A stretch of DNA of 64,000 nucleotides, taken from assembly GCA_028284485.1 (NCBI GenBank), contig JANQRQ010000306.1, forward strand, positions 1 through 64,000. Direction: 5' to 3'. Position numbers and translations under genes: made by a program. Source of the stretch: Planctomycetaceae bacterium. Lineage in GTDB: Bacteria > Planctomycetota > Planctomycetia > Planctomycetales > Planctomycetaceae. The notes below the pieces were generated by a model that made no database searches, had not been told where the DNA came from, and saw only the letters and a program-made list of their open reading frames with translations. Below are positions 44,509 through 54,476 of this stretch, piece by piece (within the stretch, counting starts at the first letter, position 1; each line of letters begins with the position of its first letter).

Positions 44509-46512
44509 TTGATTACAGAAACAGGCGTCTCAGTGACAGAAACCTGGCTACGTTGGCAAGAACACCCTTGGTTGAGCGGAACGGACCCGACGGTGTTGTC
44601 CGCTCAATTGTGCGAGAGAATTGTTCAAGTCGCATCCGACGCGAAGAAACAAATAAGTTTCGCTCAGACGATTCTGCCCGAAATTGCGGCGGAGTTTTCA
44701 GCCCAATGGATTGGCGTCGTCGACCGGACAACCGATTGGAAAACAATCGTCGAACATGGTCGGCACTCGTTGTCGGAGCTCCCGCGGGCATTCCTCGCGG
44801 AGTGCCTCGATCGCGATTCCGCGGGAAGGACGGAAGTTTCAGACGTCGCCAACTGGTCGGTCGTTGCTGTTCCACTCGATTCTGACGGTACGGCGGGTCA
44901 CCTATTGGTACTGGTGGGCCGAAATCTGACCGACGAGGACTTACCGGCTGTTTCGATTGTCGCACGTGCGTTCGGGTATGGTCTGGCATTCAGCCATCAA
45001 TTCGAGGCCGAACAGAAACGCTCGAACCGTCTCGAACGAACTCTGCAGATCGCCTCGAACTTGGCAGCCGTCCACGAAACCGAACCGCTCTTGGAAAAGA
45101 TCGCTGAAGAAGCAACGAACCTATTGGACTGCGATCGCGCCAGTATCTTCATTTGGGATCGCGAGCATCACGAAGTCGTAGCCTGCCCTGCATTGGGTGT
45201 CGAAGACGGCACGCTCCGTCTGGCCGACGACGTCGGAATTGTGGGAACGGTCATCCAAAGCCGAGAAACGATTCGGGTCGATGACGCGTACAAGGATTCC
45301 CGATTCGACAACAGCGTCGACGATGCCTCCGGCTATACCACGAGAAACTTGTTATGCGTTCCGCTTTTGGACAGTCGGTCAAAACTCATTGGCGCCTTCG
45401 AAGCCATTAATAAAAACGAAGGTTTGTTCAACGACGAAGATGCCGACAGCCTGTCCCAACTGGGAGTGCAGGCGGCAACGGCGCTGGCCAATACACGCGA
45501 ACGCGAGCAGTTGACGCGCAGTCGCGAACAGTTAGCCGAGCAAGTGACGCGTCACATCCGCGTCATCGGTGAAAGCCCAGCCATCGTCGCGTTGCGGTCG
45601 ACGATTGAACGGCTCGCCGGAACCGATTTGCCGGTATTGGTCCTGGGAGAAAGTGGAACCGGCAAAGAAGTCGTCAGTCAATCGTTGCACTACCAAGGTC
45701 CCAGGGCTGATCAGCCGTTTATCGCAGTGAACTGCGCGGCCCTCACCGAAACGTTGCTCGAAAGCGAGTTATTCGGGCACGAAAAAGGCGCCTTTACCGA
45801 CGCCCGCGAAACTCGCCGCGGAAAATTCGAGTTGGCCGACGGTGGTACCTTATTCTTGGATGAAATCGGCGACATGAGTCTCGGTGGGCAGGCCAAACTG
45901 CTGCGCGTATTGGAACAAAAGGTCGTGACACGTGTTGGTGGTTCGCAACCGATCCCGATCAATGTCCGGGTGATAGCTGCGACGAACGCCAAACTCGCCG
46001 AATCGGTGCAGAACAAAAATTTCCGAGAAGACCTATTCTACCGATTGAGTGTGGTGACGCTCGACTTGCCTCCGCTGCGCGAACGACCCGAAGATATTCT
46101 GCCGCTCGCCGAGTATTTTTTGGAGCAATTCAGCCGGCATGCGGGCCGCCCGAAACTCAAACTGAGTGCCGAAGCCAGAAACCGATTGCAGGCGCATGGC
46201 TGGCCGGGCAATGTCCGTGAATTGCGGAACCTAATGGAACGGGTCTCGTTTTTGACTTCCGGCGACCGCGTGCAAGCGGACGATTTGGCCTTCATCCTCA
46301 GTCCCGAGCGGGAATCGTCGATCGACCTTTCCGGTGATTTGGGTCTCGGCGAAGCGACCAAAAGGTTTCAGCAGGAATACATCCGCCGGTCCATTCGCAG
46401 GGTGCGGGGAAACATGAGCGAAGCGGCCAAATTGCTGGGACTACATCGCTCGAATTTGTATCGCAAAATGCGGCAGCTCGACATGCACGACGAGGCGGGG
46501 GAGGAGGAGTGA
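44509..46512 (+). CDS. Sigma-54-dependent transcriptional activator with GAF domain
   Basis: A 667-residue regulator of the NtrC/NorR-like group. An N-terminal region of unknown fold is followed by a GAF domain (about 180-330; IAEEATNLLDCDRASIFIWD, GYTTRNLLCVPLL), the AAA+ central domain (about 355-590) and a Fis-type helix-turn-helix (about 620-660). Walker A GESGTGKE lies at about 381 and GGTLFLDEIGDM carries Walker B. The sigma-54 contact loop reads GAFTDA (about 427), a variant of GAFTGA. The start is uncertain: TTG at 44509 or GTG at 44533. It precedes flhA by 233 bases and may control the flagellar genes. Confidence 0.9.
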   Translation: MITETGVSVTETWLRWQEHPWLSGTDPTVLSAQLCERIVQVASDAKKQISFAQTILPEIAAEFSAQWIGVVDRTTDWKTIVEHGRHSLSELPRAFLAECLDRDSAGRTEVSDVANWSVVAVPLDSDGTAGHLLVLVGRNLTDEDLPAVSIVARAFGYGLAFSHQFEAEQKRSNRLERTLQIASNLAAVHETEPLLEKIAEEATNLLDCDRASIFIWDREHHEVVACPALGVEDGTLRLADDVGIVGTVIQSRETIRVDDAYKDSRFDNSVDDASGYTTRNLLCVPLLDSRSKLIGAFEAINKNEGLFNDEDADSLSQLGVQAATALANTREREQLTRSREQLAEQVTRHIRVIGESPAIVALRSTIERLAGTDLPVLVLGESGTGKEVVSQSLHYQGPRADQPFIAVNCAALTETLLESELFGHEKGAFTDARETRRGKFELADGGTLFLDEIGDMSLGGQAKLLRVLEQKVVTRVGGSQPIPINVRVIAATNAKLAESVQNKNFREDLFYRLSVVTLDLPPLRERPEDILPLAEYFLEQFSRHAGRPKLKLSAEARNRLQAHGWPGNVRELRNLMERVSFLTSGDRVQADDLAFILSPERESSIDLSGDLGLGEATKRFQQEYIRRSIRRVRGNMSEAAKLLGLHRSNLYRKMRQLDMHDEAGEEE

Positions 46513-46744
46513 ATCCCCAGCCTGGTTGCATCTGCGTAGCCCCTTTCGGCGCATGAATTTGCGCGATTGCAATCACGCACCGCTCCCAAACGACTCTACG
46601 TCGATTCGACCACCGTTCGGCAACACAGGCAGATGAATCGATCTAGACACCATTTTGTGAATTCGATATTAAGGGCCTCTCTCACGTCCTCTCTGATTCA
46701 TATCCAACGCAGAATTCCCAAGTTTTCCCCACTCGGAGGCATGG

Positions 46745-48859
46745 ATGCCGCCGGAATCGGCCAGCGGTTCGCGCGGATTCTTTGCGCGAAATCGAAGTCT
46801 CATCTTCCCGATGTTGATTGTGACATCGGTGCTGGTGATTGTTGCGCCGCTGCCTCCGGCGTTGATGGACCTGCTGTTGGCCTGCAACGTGACGGTAGCG
46901 GTTGTCATTCTGCTGACAACAATTTACGTCAATCGTCCGTTGGAATTTAGCGTCTTCCCGGCGTTACTTTTAGGAACGACACTCGCCCGATTGGTGCTTA
47001 ACGTCGCTTCGACCCGGCTGATTCTGATTAACGGTGCCAGCAACGGCACAGAAGCAGCCGGTGGAGTGATTTCCGCCTTTGGCGAGTTCGTTGCCGGCGG
47101 CCAAATCGTTGTCGGGCTGATTTTGTTCATTATCTTGGTGGCGATTCAGTTCTTGGTCATCACCAAGGGCTCGACCCGCATTAGTGAAGTGGCCGCCCGT
47201 TTCGCCTTGGACGGCATGCCGGGCAAGCAAATGGCGATCGATGCCGACTTGAATGCCGGGTTAATCACCCAAGAGCAAGCGAGGGTTCGCCGCGAAGAAA
47301 TTACCCAGCAGGCCGACTTTTACGGGGCCATGGATGGTGCGAGTAAGTTCGTCCGCGGCGATGCCATTGCCAGTATTGTCATTACGCTGATCAACATCAT
47401 CGGCGGACTTTACGTCGGCATGGTCGAAAACGGTATGGACTTGGCGGCTGCCGCTGAAGTCTTTACTAAGCTGACAATTGGCGATGGTCTGGTCACGCAG
47501 ATTCCTGCGTTTCTCATTTCGTTGGCGGCGGGCCTGATTGTCACACGATCGTCCGGCGGCGGCAACCTGCCCCAAGAGGTGATTGGCCAACTGTTCCGTC
47601 ACCCCGAAGCCATGTTTCTGGCCTCGGCCTTTTTGGGCGCGTTGGCATTTACCGGCCTGCCGACAACTCCCATGTTGATCCTGGGTGTCGGTTGTGCGGT
47701 TGTCGGAGTCAACTTGCGGAAAGTTCGCCGTGTTCAAGAAGCCGTGCGGCAGAAAAGCGAGAAGCAAGAAGCCGCCAAACCGGAACCAAAACCGGAAGAC
47801 AACTTGTTTGTCGATCCGTTGGAACTCGAACTTGGAGTCGGCCTGATTCGCTTAGCCGACCCGGCGTCCGGCGGAGACCTGTTGGATCGGGTCACACGCA
47901 TTCGCCAACGAATCGCGCAAGAGTTAGGAATCATTCTGCCGAAGGTCCGCATTCGCGATAACATCCGTCTCGGACAGCGTGAATACCAGATCAAACTTCG
48001 CGACGTCCCGGTCGCGTGGGGCGAAGTATATGTCGACGGCAACTTGGCGATCGATACTGGAGCGACCAGCGGCACCATTGCGGGGATCGAAACACAAGAA
48101 CCGGCATTTGGCCGCCCCGCGGTCTGGATTGAGGAGGCTCAAAAGGAACGTGCCGAGCTATTCGGTTACAGCGTCGTTGAGCCGACTTCGGTATTGGTCA
48201 CACATTTGACGGAAGTTGTGCGTGATCATGCCTACGAGTTGCTTACTCGACAACAAGTCCATCAATTGCTGGAGAACCTCAAGAAGGCCGCCCCGCAACT
48301 GGTGGAAGAACTGATTCCCAACGGTTTGAAGACTGCGCAGGTCCATCAAATCTTGAGCAATCTACTACGAGAACGCGTGCCGATTCGCGATCTGGAAGCG
48401 ATCCTCGAAACACTGGGGAACTTTACCGACCGCATCAAAGATCTCGGGATACTCACCGAGTACGTGCGAACTGCCCTGGCTCGCACAATTTGTCAGCAAT
48501 ATCGAGACAACGAGCGCGTTTTGCGAGTCGTGACATTGGACCCAGACCTCGAAGACATTCTGTCGGCTGGATTCGATTTTGGCGAACACGGACTGGCCAT
48601 CAAACTGTCGCCGCAAACTGGCGAGATGGTGACCCGAAAGTTCGCAGCCGAATTGGAACGGCTGGCCTCGGCCGGTCTGCAGCCGATTTTGCTTTGCAGT
48701 ACCCCCACCCTCCGAGCCGGATTGAAACAAATCACCAATGCATCGTTGCCAAAACTTGTCGTGATGAGCCTGAACGAGATTACACGCGATACCAAAGTCG
48801 AATCCGTGGGCCAAGTCAGTGCAGAGGATTTGCAACCCATCGCTGCGGGCGCCGACTAA
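46745..48859 (+). CDS. flhA: Flagellar biosynthesis protein FlhA
   Basis: A 704-residue inner-membrane component of the flagellar type III export apparatus. The N-terminal half (about 18-320) contains eight hydrophobic helices, and the conserved signature TRISEVAARFALDGMPGKQMAIDADLNAG lies near 140-170. The C-terminal cytoplasmic domain from about 360 includes GEVYVDGNLAIDTG and VLVTHLTEVVRDHAYELL. Length and motifs are typical. CGGAGG just upstream of the ATG is a good ribosome site. It begins the flagellar gene run flhA-flhF-flhG-small gene-fliA, on the same strand and with small gaps. Confidence 0.96.
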   Translation: MPPESASGSRGFFARNRSLIFPMLIVTSVLVIVAPLPPALMDLLLACNVTVAVVILLTTIYVNRPLEFSVFPALLLGTTLARLVLNVASTRLILINGASNGTEAAGGVISAFGEFVAGGQIVVGLILFIILVAIQFLVITKGSTRISEVAARFALDGMPGKQMAIDADLNAGLITQEQARVRREEITQQADFYGAMDGASKFVRGDAIASIVITLINIIGGLYVGMVENGMDLAAAAEVFTKLTIGDGLVTQIPAFLISLAAGLIVTRSSGGGNLPQEVIGQLFRHPEAMFLASAFLGALAFTGLPTTPMLILGVGCAVVGVNLRKVRRVQEAVRQKSEKQEAAKPEPKPEDNLFVDPLELELGVGLIRLADPASGGDLLDRVTRIRQRIAQELGIILPKVRIRDNIRLGQREYQIKLRDVPVAWGEVYVDGNLAIDTGATSGTIAGIETQEPAFGRPAVWIEEAQKERAELFGYSVVEPTSVLVTHLTEVVRDHAYELLTRQQVHQLLENLKKAAPQLVEELIPNGLKTAQVHQILSNLLRERVPIRDLEAILETLGNFTDRIKDLGILTEYVRTALARTICQQYRDNERVLRVVTLDPDLEDILSAGFDFGEHGLAIKLSPQTGEMVTRKFAAELERLASAGLQPILLCSTPTLRAGLKQITNASLPKLVVMSLNEITRDTKVESVGQVSAEDLQPIAAGAD

Positions 48860-48940
48860 GGAAAACAGAACACAAAGCCAATTCAAAGCCATTAATCCGC
48901 CGTTAGCGCATTGATGCGTCAGAAAAGGAATGCACGTCAC

Positions 48941-50296
48941 ATGACTGAAGTTCGGACCTTTAAAGCGGGCAATATGCAGGAAGCACTGGATTTGGTGCGT
49001 CGCGAGTTGGGCGCCGAGGCCGTCATTCTGCATACCAGGCAAACAACCAAACGTCGAATTCTGCCCTGGGCCAAATCCGGGCAGGAAGTGGAAATCACTG
49101 CAGGTCTCGGGGTCAACGTGCGTCCCTCTTCCGCCAAGCTGCGTGAAGCGCGCGATGCAGAGACCCAAGTCGATTCCCTCAAAACCAATGGACATGCCGC
49201 TGCCGAATCCGCCAGTTCCCTACCGTTTTCGACCGACAAGCCGAGTTTCTTGCAGAACCTGGCGGAATCGGGTGTCGAACTCGATCTAAAGCACAGCGGT
49301 CACGACGGGTCGGATCCAACAGCGCATTCCGGAAACATCCCTCGGGAAAACGCGACACGGATCTCTGCTGTCTCCCAACCGACGCCGAGTTATCACCAGG
49401 GAGAAACCGAGCATCCGCTTTCCGACAAGCTTGATTCCATTCAAAAGATGGTCGAATCGCTGGGTCGCCATCGTCATATGGGCGGACAGGACGAAATCCC
49501 GACCGAATTGTTCCATCTGTATACCGAATTGATCGATGCCGACGTCGAAGATGAACTGGCCAGGGACCTGATCTTTCGTCTCAGGCAAAATTGCACGGCC
49601 GAACAGCTCACCGACAGTGTTGCCTCGAAAGCCATTCTGAGCGCAATGGTGGAATCGGAAATTCAGTGCGCCCCACCCATTTCGTCGAAGTCGGGCCAGC
49701 GAAAAGTGGTTGCCCTGGTCGGACCAACAGGGGTCGGCAAAACAACGACGATCGCAAAGCTGGCGGCAAACTTTCGCTTGCGGGATGGCATACGAATGGG
49801 ATTGGTCACGGTCGATACCTACCGCATTGCAGCGGTCGAACAATTGCGGACGTACGCCGAGATTATCGATCTTCCTATGAAGGTCGTCACCAGTCCGTTG
49901 GAAATGCGACGCGCGATGGACGAACTCGTCGGCATGGACCTGGTGTTGATCGACACGGCCGGACGCAGTCCGCGCGATGAATTGAAAATACAGGAACTCA
50001 AAAGTCTGCTTGCGGAAGCAGAAGTCGACGAAGTCCATTTGGTGATGAGTTTGACGGCAAGCCTCCGCAGCATTGAAGCGACCGCCAACAAGTTTACTGC
50101 CGCCAATACCACATCGCTCATTTTGACGAAACTCGACGAAGCGGCCGGAATGGGATCGCTGCTGTCGGTCGCGCGAGCCGTCCCCATGCCGATCAGTTAC
50201 TTAACCACAGGTCAAGATGTTCCCGAGGATATCGAGCCGGCTAATTCCAGCCGCATGTCGAGACTCGTTTTGGGACAAGATCGTTTGTTCTATTAG
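48941..50296 (+). CDS. flhF: SRP-like GTPase FlhF, flagellar placement
   Basis: A 451-residue GTPase that places the flagellum at the cell pole. The N-terminal FlhF segment begins MTEVRTFKAGNMQEALDLV, a variable middle follows (about 60-150), then the GTPase domain with VALVGPTGVGKTTTIAKLAA near 245 (G1), DTYRIAAVEQLRTYAEI, DTAGR near 335 (G3) and TKLDEA near 395. The ATG at 48941 was preferred to a TTG at 48911; AAGGAA lies about 13 bases upstream. The gene is 81 bases after flhA and 75 before flhG, as in most bacterial flagellar clusters. Confidence 0.95.
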   Translation: MTEVRTFKAGNMQEALDLVRRELGAEAVILHTRQTTKRRILPWAKSGQEVEITAGLGVNVRPSSAKLREARDAETQVDSLKTNGHAAAESASSLPFSTDKPSFLQNLAESGVELDLKHSGHDGSDPTAHSGNIPRENATRISAVSQPTPSYHQGETEHPLSDKLDSIQKMVESLGRHRHMGGQDEIPTELFHLYTELIDADVEDELARDLIFRLRQNCTAEQLTDSVASKAILSAMVESEIQCAPPISSKSGQRKVVALVGPTGVGKTTTIAKLAANFRLRDGIRMGLVTVDTYRIAAVEQLRTYAEIIDLPMKVVTSPLEMRRAMDELVGMDLVLIDTAGRSPRDELKIQELKSLLAEAEVDEVHLVMSLTASLRSIEATANKFTAANTTSLILTKLDEAAGMGSLLSVARAVPMPISYLTTGQDVPEDIEPANSSRMSRLVLGQDRLFY

Positions 50297-50371
50297 GTCG
50301 AATCAAAGGTTTCGTCGTCATTGGACCGTCGTCTGTAATTCATTCGAACCACTGAAAAAGTGCCTCACAAG

Positions 50372-51253
50372 ATGAGTGATCAGGCTAGAAGACTCCGTGG
50401 GTTAATGGAAAGCCGGTTAGCACCCGACCCGGTGCCGGACACCGCCGGAGGTGCGTGTACGATTACGGTTACCAGCGGAAAAGGTGGTGTCGGCAAAAGT
50501 AATGTTGCCCTGAACCTGGCCATCGCGTTGGCGCGACTCGATTCCGCGGTTTGCCTGCTGGACGCGAACATGGGGCTGGGCAACATTGACTTGCTGTGTG
50601 GTCTCAACGGCTACTGGAACTTGTCGCATGTCGTCAGCGGGGCGCGGCTTCTCAAAGATGTCGTGCTGGAAGGACCTGGTGGAATTCATGTCGTTCCCGG
50701 GGCTAGCGGACTGAGTGATCTGGCCGATTGCCCGGAGGGAGTTCAACGAGAACTACTCAAGCAAATGTCACAATTGGAACGGGACCACGATTTCTTGATT
50801 GTGGATACCGGTACCGGAATTCACCGGCCCATCCGCAAATTCGTGACGGTTGCCGACATCGTGCTGATCGTGACAACGCCCGAACCGACATCGATCGCCG
50901 ATGCCTATGCCACCGTCAAATCGATTTCCAATGCTGACGAGTTGAGAATGCATGCATTGGTCAATCAGGCGGAATCGATTCAGCAAGCCCGTGTGATCCT
51001 CGACCGTTTGAAGCAGACCTCGCGATTGTTCCTCAGGCGTGACGTCGAATCAGCCGGTGCGATTCCACATGATCTCAGTGTGACTCATGCCGTCGCACGG
51101 CGGACACCTTATTTACTCGACGCCCCGCATAGCCACGCATCGTTGGCGACGATGCAACTGGCACAGCGAATCAAAGACCTCACAATTCGACAACCAGGCA
51201 GGGGTGAGTTCTTCAACCGACTTTGGACGAAAATCTCTCGCCACGCTGCCTAG
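50372..51253 (+). CDS. flhG: FlhG/MinD-type ATPase, flagellar number control
   Basis: A 293-residue P-loop ATPase of the ParA/MinD family. The deviant Walker A is SGKGGVGKSNVALNLA near 30, LLDANMGLGNIDLLCGL gives Walker A', and VDTGTGI near 140 fits Walker B. FlhG limits flagellar number and antagonises FlhF. A GTG at 50360 could also be the start; the ATG at 50372 was chosen, and neither has a clear ribosome site. Its position after flhF and before the FliA-type gene strongly supports the flagellar role over a chromosome-segregation role. Confidence 0.92.
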   Translation: MSDQARRLRGLMESRLAPDPVPDTAGGACTITVTSGKGGVGKSNVALNLAIALARLDSAVCLLDANMGLGNIDLLCGLNGYWNLSHVVSGARLLKDVVLEGPGGIHVVPGASGLSDLADCPEGVQRELLKQMSQLERDHDFLIVDTGTGIHRPIRKFVTVADIVLIVTTPEPTSIADAYATVKSISNADELRMHALVNQAESIQQARVILDRLKQTSRLFLRRDVESAGAIPHDLSVTHAVARRTPYLLDAPHSHASLATMQLAQRIKDLTIRQPGRGEFFNRLWTKISRHAA

Positions 51254-51448
51254 CACTCCACGTTGAAATCACACCAATATTCGGACTTAACACCAATTTT
51301 TATTGAACCCGCCGTCTGGACATTCAGCCACCATTGATTCGATCTGAACGGCAATAGTTATCTGTCTTATCAAACTTTGACAATCAGGAGAGATGTAACG
51401 GTTTCATTGGATTATTTGGCCAACCATGCCGATAGATACTGACAGGGG

Positions 51449-51772
51449 ATGAAGCCGGCACGCTGCAGGTTCGTCTTGTGGGTCCTGCCGGAATTTCCAG
51501 GTTTGTATCGGAATCGACTTGTGGCCAAGCAATTCGCGAGCCGGTTGTCCTTGATTTCCTTCGCCGTGGCGATCCTGCGTGGATTGATCGACGGCAGCGA
51601 TTTCGAGGGGACAATGCGGTTGGCATTGTTGGTGATGGTGCTGTTTTACGTTTTGGGACTGGCCATCGGTACGCTAGCTCGACAGCTCATCGAAGAGACT
51701 GTGCAACAAGAATTGACACGGATGGCGGCATCATCCACGCATGCGACTGAGGATTCCACGAATCCTGCATGA
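51449..51772 (+). CDS. Small membrane protein in the flagellar cluster
   Basis: A 107-residue protein with two hydrophobic helices, at about 31-46 and 58-77. I do not recognise a family. Only 28 bases separate it from the fliA gene, so it is probably part of the same mRNA. Translation may really start at an in-frame GTG at 51521, which would give a 83-residue protein beginning VAKQFASRLSLIS; the ATG at 51449 has no clearly spaced ribosome site. A role in flagellar regulation or membrane attachment is only suggested by context. Confidence 0.65.
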   Translation: MKPARCRFVLWVLPEFPGLYRNRLVAKQFASRLSLISFAVAILRGLIDGSDFEGTMRLALLVMVLFYVLGLAIGTLARQLIEETVQQELTRMAASSTHATEDSTNPA

Positions 51773-51800
51773 GCCGAGACGACCGACCACGGAGGGATAA

Positions 51801-52580
51801 ATGGCAACAAAGTTAACAGATGAGGCGGTTCTGGATTGTTGGAAACGATTCAAGCAGGATCAATCCGACCAGGAACTGCGCAACACTCTGATTGAGCGAT
51901 ATCTTCCACTGGTACGATACAACGCTGAACGGGTCTGGTCCAAGTTGCCGGAAGGCGTCGACCTGAACGACCTGATTTCAGCCGGTGTCTTTGGACTAAT
52001 GGACGCCATCGAGGCATTCGACCTCGAACGAGGCGTCAAATTCGAAACATATTGCGTACCACGGATTCGTGGTGCGATGCTCGACGAGTTGCGAACGATG
52101 GACTGGGTTCCACGCCTCGTCCGCAGCAAAGCCAGCAAGCTGGAAGCCGCCCGGAAAAAGGCCGAAGCTCAGCTGGGGCGCCCGCCGGCGGATTCGGATA
52201 TCGCCGAACGGATGAAACTGTCGCCGCAGGAATTCGACAAGCTGAAATCCGAAGCCAGCGCCGTCAACCTCGTGAGCCTCAACAAGAAGTGGTACGAAAC
52301 CGACAGCTACAAGGATGTCCGCGAAGTCGACATTCTCGAAGATAGCAAAGGCGAAGACCCCACTCGTGGAATTCAAAAACGAGACATCATGCGTCTGGTG
52401 ACCAAGGGGCTCAATCGCAACGAACGCCTGATCATTATCCTCTACTACTACGAAGAATTGACGATGAAAGAAATCGGCAGCACGCTGGGGCTTTCCGAGT
52501 CGCGCGTCAGCCAGATGCATTCCAGCATCGTTAATCGTCTGAAAGATCAGCTGAGTCGGCGTCGCCCCGAGTTTGCGTAA
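51801..52580 (+). CDS. fliA: RNA polymerase sigma factor of the FliA/WhiG family
   Basis: A 259-residue sigma-70-type factor. Region 2 reads LIERYLPLVRYNAERVWSKLP, ISAGVFGLMDAIEAFDLERG and FETYCVPRIRGAMLDELRTMDWVPR, the FliA-specific pattern, and region 4 ends with LIIILYYYEELTMKEIG and LGLSESRVSQMHSSI. FliA transcribes late flagellar genes. The strong ribosome site CACGGAGGGATAA directly precedes the ATG. Its location at the end of flhA-flhF-flhG matches the usual cluster. I looked for but did not find a convincing anti-sigma FlgM gene nearby. Confidence 0.95.
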   Translation: MATKLTDEAVLDCWKRFKQDQSDQELRNTLIERYLPLVRYNAERVWSKLPEGVDLNDLISAGVFGLMDAIEAFDLERGVKFETYCVPRIRGAMLDELRTMDWVPRLVRSKASKLEAARKKAEAQLGRPPADSDIAERMKLSPQEFDKLKSEASAVNLVSLNKKWYETDSYKDVREVDILEDSKGEDPTRGIQKRDIMRLVTKGLNRNERLIIILYYYEELTMKEIGSTLGLSESRVSQMHSSIVNRLKDQLSRRRPEFA

Positions 52581-52697
52581 GAATGAATCGCCCCGAATTC
52601 GCGTGAGAGAACGACTTGGGGCTCCTGCGAGAAATGAACGCCCACCTTGTCGCGCTGCCCGCTTAGGGCAGCCTGCGATACAGGAAGTGGCCGATTT

Positions 52698-53375
52698 CTA
52701 TTTGCCGCGCACGTTGCCGAATTGTTCCACGTGCAGTCTCGGTGAATAATGGAATCCCATTGATTGCGCCTGCTCGACAAGCCAGCCGCTCTTTTCGGCC
52801 AACTGTTCAGCCGAAACTGCTTGCGGCATCAACCAGACACAATCGGACCGAACAGCCGGCAGTCCTGCCAGGTAATCGACTACCTCGTTTAAGTCGTGGG
52901 GCTGATCGATCACGAATTTGAGTTGGTATTCGTATTCGGAAATCAGCCGAGTGACGACCGAGAGATTCTCGCGAATCAAATCGTGCCTGCCCGACCAACG
53001 GTCCCCAGTCGGCGTCGAATTGGAAAGCTTTGGACTAAGCGAAATCAAATCCGCATGAACAGGTCGAAACAGCGTTCCGGCCGTCTCGATCGTCACGAAG
53101 TAGTCTCGTTCGTGTAGGAGTTCGGTCAACAAAACAACGTCGCGTGGAAGAAAAGGTTCGCCGCCTGTGATGTCGACCTGGCGACAATCGAATTGTGCCA
53201 CGGCCGCGAGAATCTCTTCTAACGAGCGATGAGTTCCTTCCGGTTCCCAGGACGTATAGGCGGTATCGCAAAACCAGCACCGCAAATTGCATCCGGTCGT
53301 ACGTACGAATGTCGTTGGCAGGCCGGCGTGCTGCCCTTCTCCTTGAATCGAATGAAAGATTTCAGCAACTCTCAT
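52698..53375 (-). CDS. queE: 7-carboxy-7-deazaguanine synthase
   Basis: A 225-residue radical SAM enzyme that converts carboxytetrahydropterin to 7-carboxy-7-deazaguanine in queuosine synthesis. The CxxxCxxC iron-sulfur motif is C-N-L-R-C-W-F-C near 29-36, preceded by IFHSIQGEGQHAGLPTTFVR, and DITGGEPFL lies near 70. The start at 53375 (MRVAEIF) fits the family. An ATG at 53387 with AAGG farther upstream is also possible. It is separated from queC by about 165 bases, including an R1 repeat, on the same strand. Confidence 0.94.
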   Translation of the reverse strand: MRVAEIFHSIQGEGQHAGLPTTFVRTTGCNLRCWFCDTAYTSWEPEGTHRSLEEILAAVAQFDCRQVDITGGEPFLPRDVVLLTELLHERDYFVTIETAGTLFRPVHADLISLSPKLSNSTPTGDRWSGRHDLIRENLSVVTRLISEYEYQLKFVIDQPHDLNEVVDYLAGLPAVRSDCVWLMPQAVSAEQLAEKSGWLVEQAQSMGFHYSPRLHVEQFGNVRGK

Positions 53376-53406
53376 GTTGCCTGTCATCGATGCTTTCAAC
53401 CTTAGT

Positions 53407-53515
53407 GCGATTTACTCTTTCTCGTGAGCGTCTCTGGCTCGTGGGAACGAGCAATGATTGAACCTAACGCGATTGCCGCGGCCACGAGTCAGCTAAAAAA
53501 CGCTGTCGTGCCAAG
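53407..53515 (+). repeat. Dispersed palindromic repeat R1, copy C
   Basis: CTGGCTCGTGG at 53434-53444 pairs with CCACGAGTCAG at 53482-53492, in the same register as copy A but with C/G instead of T/A in the middle, a compensated change. The terminal small hairpin is degraded (CAGCTAAAAAACGCTG). It lies between queE and queC. Confidence 0.75.
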
Positions 53516-53539
53516 CCGCGGGCGGAAACGGACATCCTC

Positions 53540-54229
53540 TCATTGGTATTCTAACGGGTCGTCAACACCGGCTTCGGCGAAACCTTTGAGCCGCAATTGA
53601 CAAGAATCGCAACGACCGCACGAGCGCCCTAACGAATCCGGATCGTAGCAACTATGGGTCAAACTGTAGTCCACTCCGAGTGACAACCCTCGTTGAATGA
53701 TGGCCGACTTACTGAGTGAGATCAGCGGGGTGTGAATCTTCCAGTGATGATCTCCCTCAATGCCGGCCCGAGTGGCCAAACCGGCGAGCCGTTCAAATCC
53801 CTCGATGAATTCAGGGCGGCAATCCGGGTATCCGCTGTAATCGACCGCATTCACGCCGATAAAGATGTCGTACGCCCCGAGCACTTCGCCCCACGCGAGT
53901 GCAATGGACAAGAACACGGTGTTGCGTGCGGGGACATACGTCACTGGAATTCCGCTCGACAGTTCCGTTTCTTCTCGATCCTTCGGAACAGGAAGATCAC
54001 TGGTGAGCGCCGATCCGCCGAAGGCGCTCAAGTTGATGGGAAATACAACGTGCTGGCTGACGCCAGTTGCCTGGCAAACACGCTTGGCGGCTTGCAACTC
54101 GAATCGGTGCCGTTGTCCGTAATCGAATGAAAGTGCGCACAGTTCGAATCCTGCATCGGCGGCAATCGACAGAATCGTCGCCGAATCCAGCCCACCACTT
54201 ACCAGAATGACAGCCCGTTTTCTTTCCAC
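53540..54229 (-). CDS. queC: 7-cyano-7-deazaguanine synthase
   Basis: A 229-residue ATP-dependent enzyme that turns 7-carboxy-7-deazaguanine into preQ0. The PP-loop motif [11 protein letters not shown] is at about 11-20, [15 protein letters not shown] follows, and a C-terminal zinc site uses the cysteines in [17 protein letters not shown]. The start is a GTG at 54229 without a strong ribosome site. queE is immediately downstream on the same strand. queD and queF are not seen in the window, so the remainder of the pathway must be elsewhere. Confidence 0.95.
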   Translation of the reverse strand: MERKRAVILVSGGLDSATILSIAADAGFELCALSFDYGQRHRFELQAAKRVCQATGVSQHVVFPINLSAFGGSALTSDLPVPKDREETELSSGIPVTYVPARNTVFLSIALAWGEVLGAYDIFIGVNAVDYSGYPDCRPEFIEGFERLAGLATRAGIEGDHHWKIHTPLISLSKSAIIQRGLSLGVDYSLTHSCYDPDSLGRSCGRCDSCQLRLKGFAEAGVDDPLEYQ

Positions 54230-54476
54230 GTTTACGATATGCCTTCAGTTGCTGCCCGATACTCCATTGGCACGCCGTCCGATGAGTAAATTTCGACTCT
54301 CGGAATCTCTGCCATCTCGCCGCGTTTCTCACCCTGGGATGGTCTCTCCGCGGGGCGGGGTCACGAAATGCGCATCGCGACGATCACGAATCGAAAGCTT
54401 GACGAAATCAGCTCTCGTGATCAACCGTTGGAATCGGTTGGCTGTTATCGGGCCGTCGTGAAACTGGCGAGGCGGC

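Noticed and set aside
51375-51410. TTGACA upstream of the small flagellar gene as a promoter
   Set aside because: No -10-like hexamer lies at 16-18 bases, so the motif alone is not enough.
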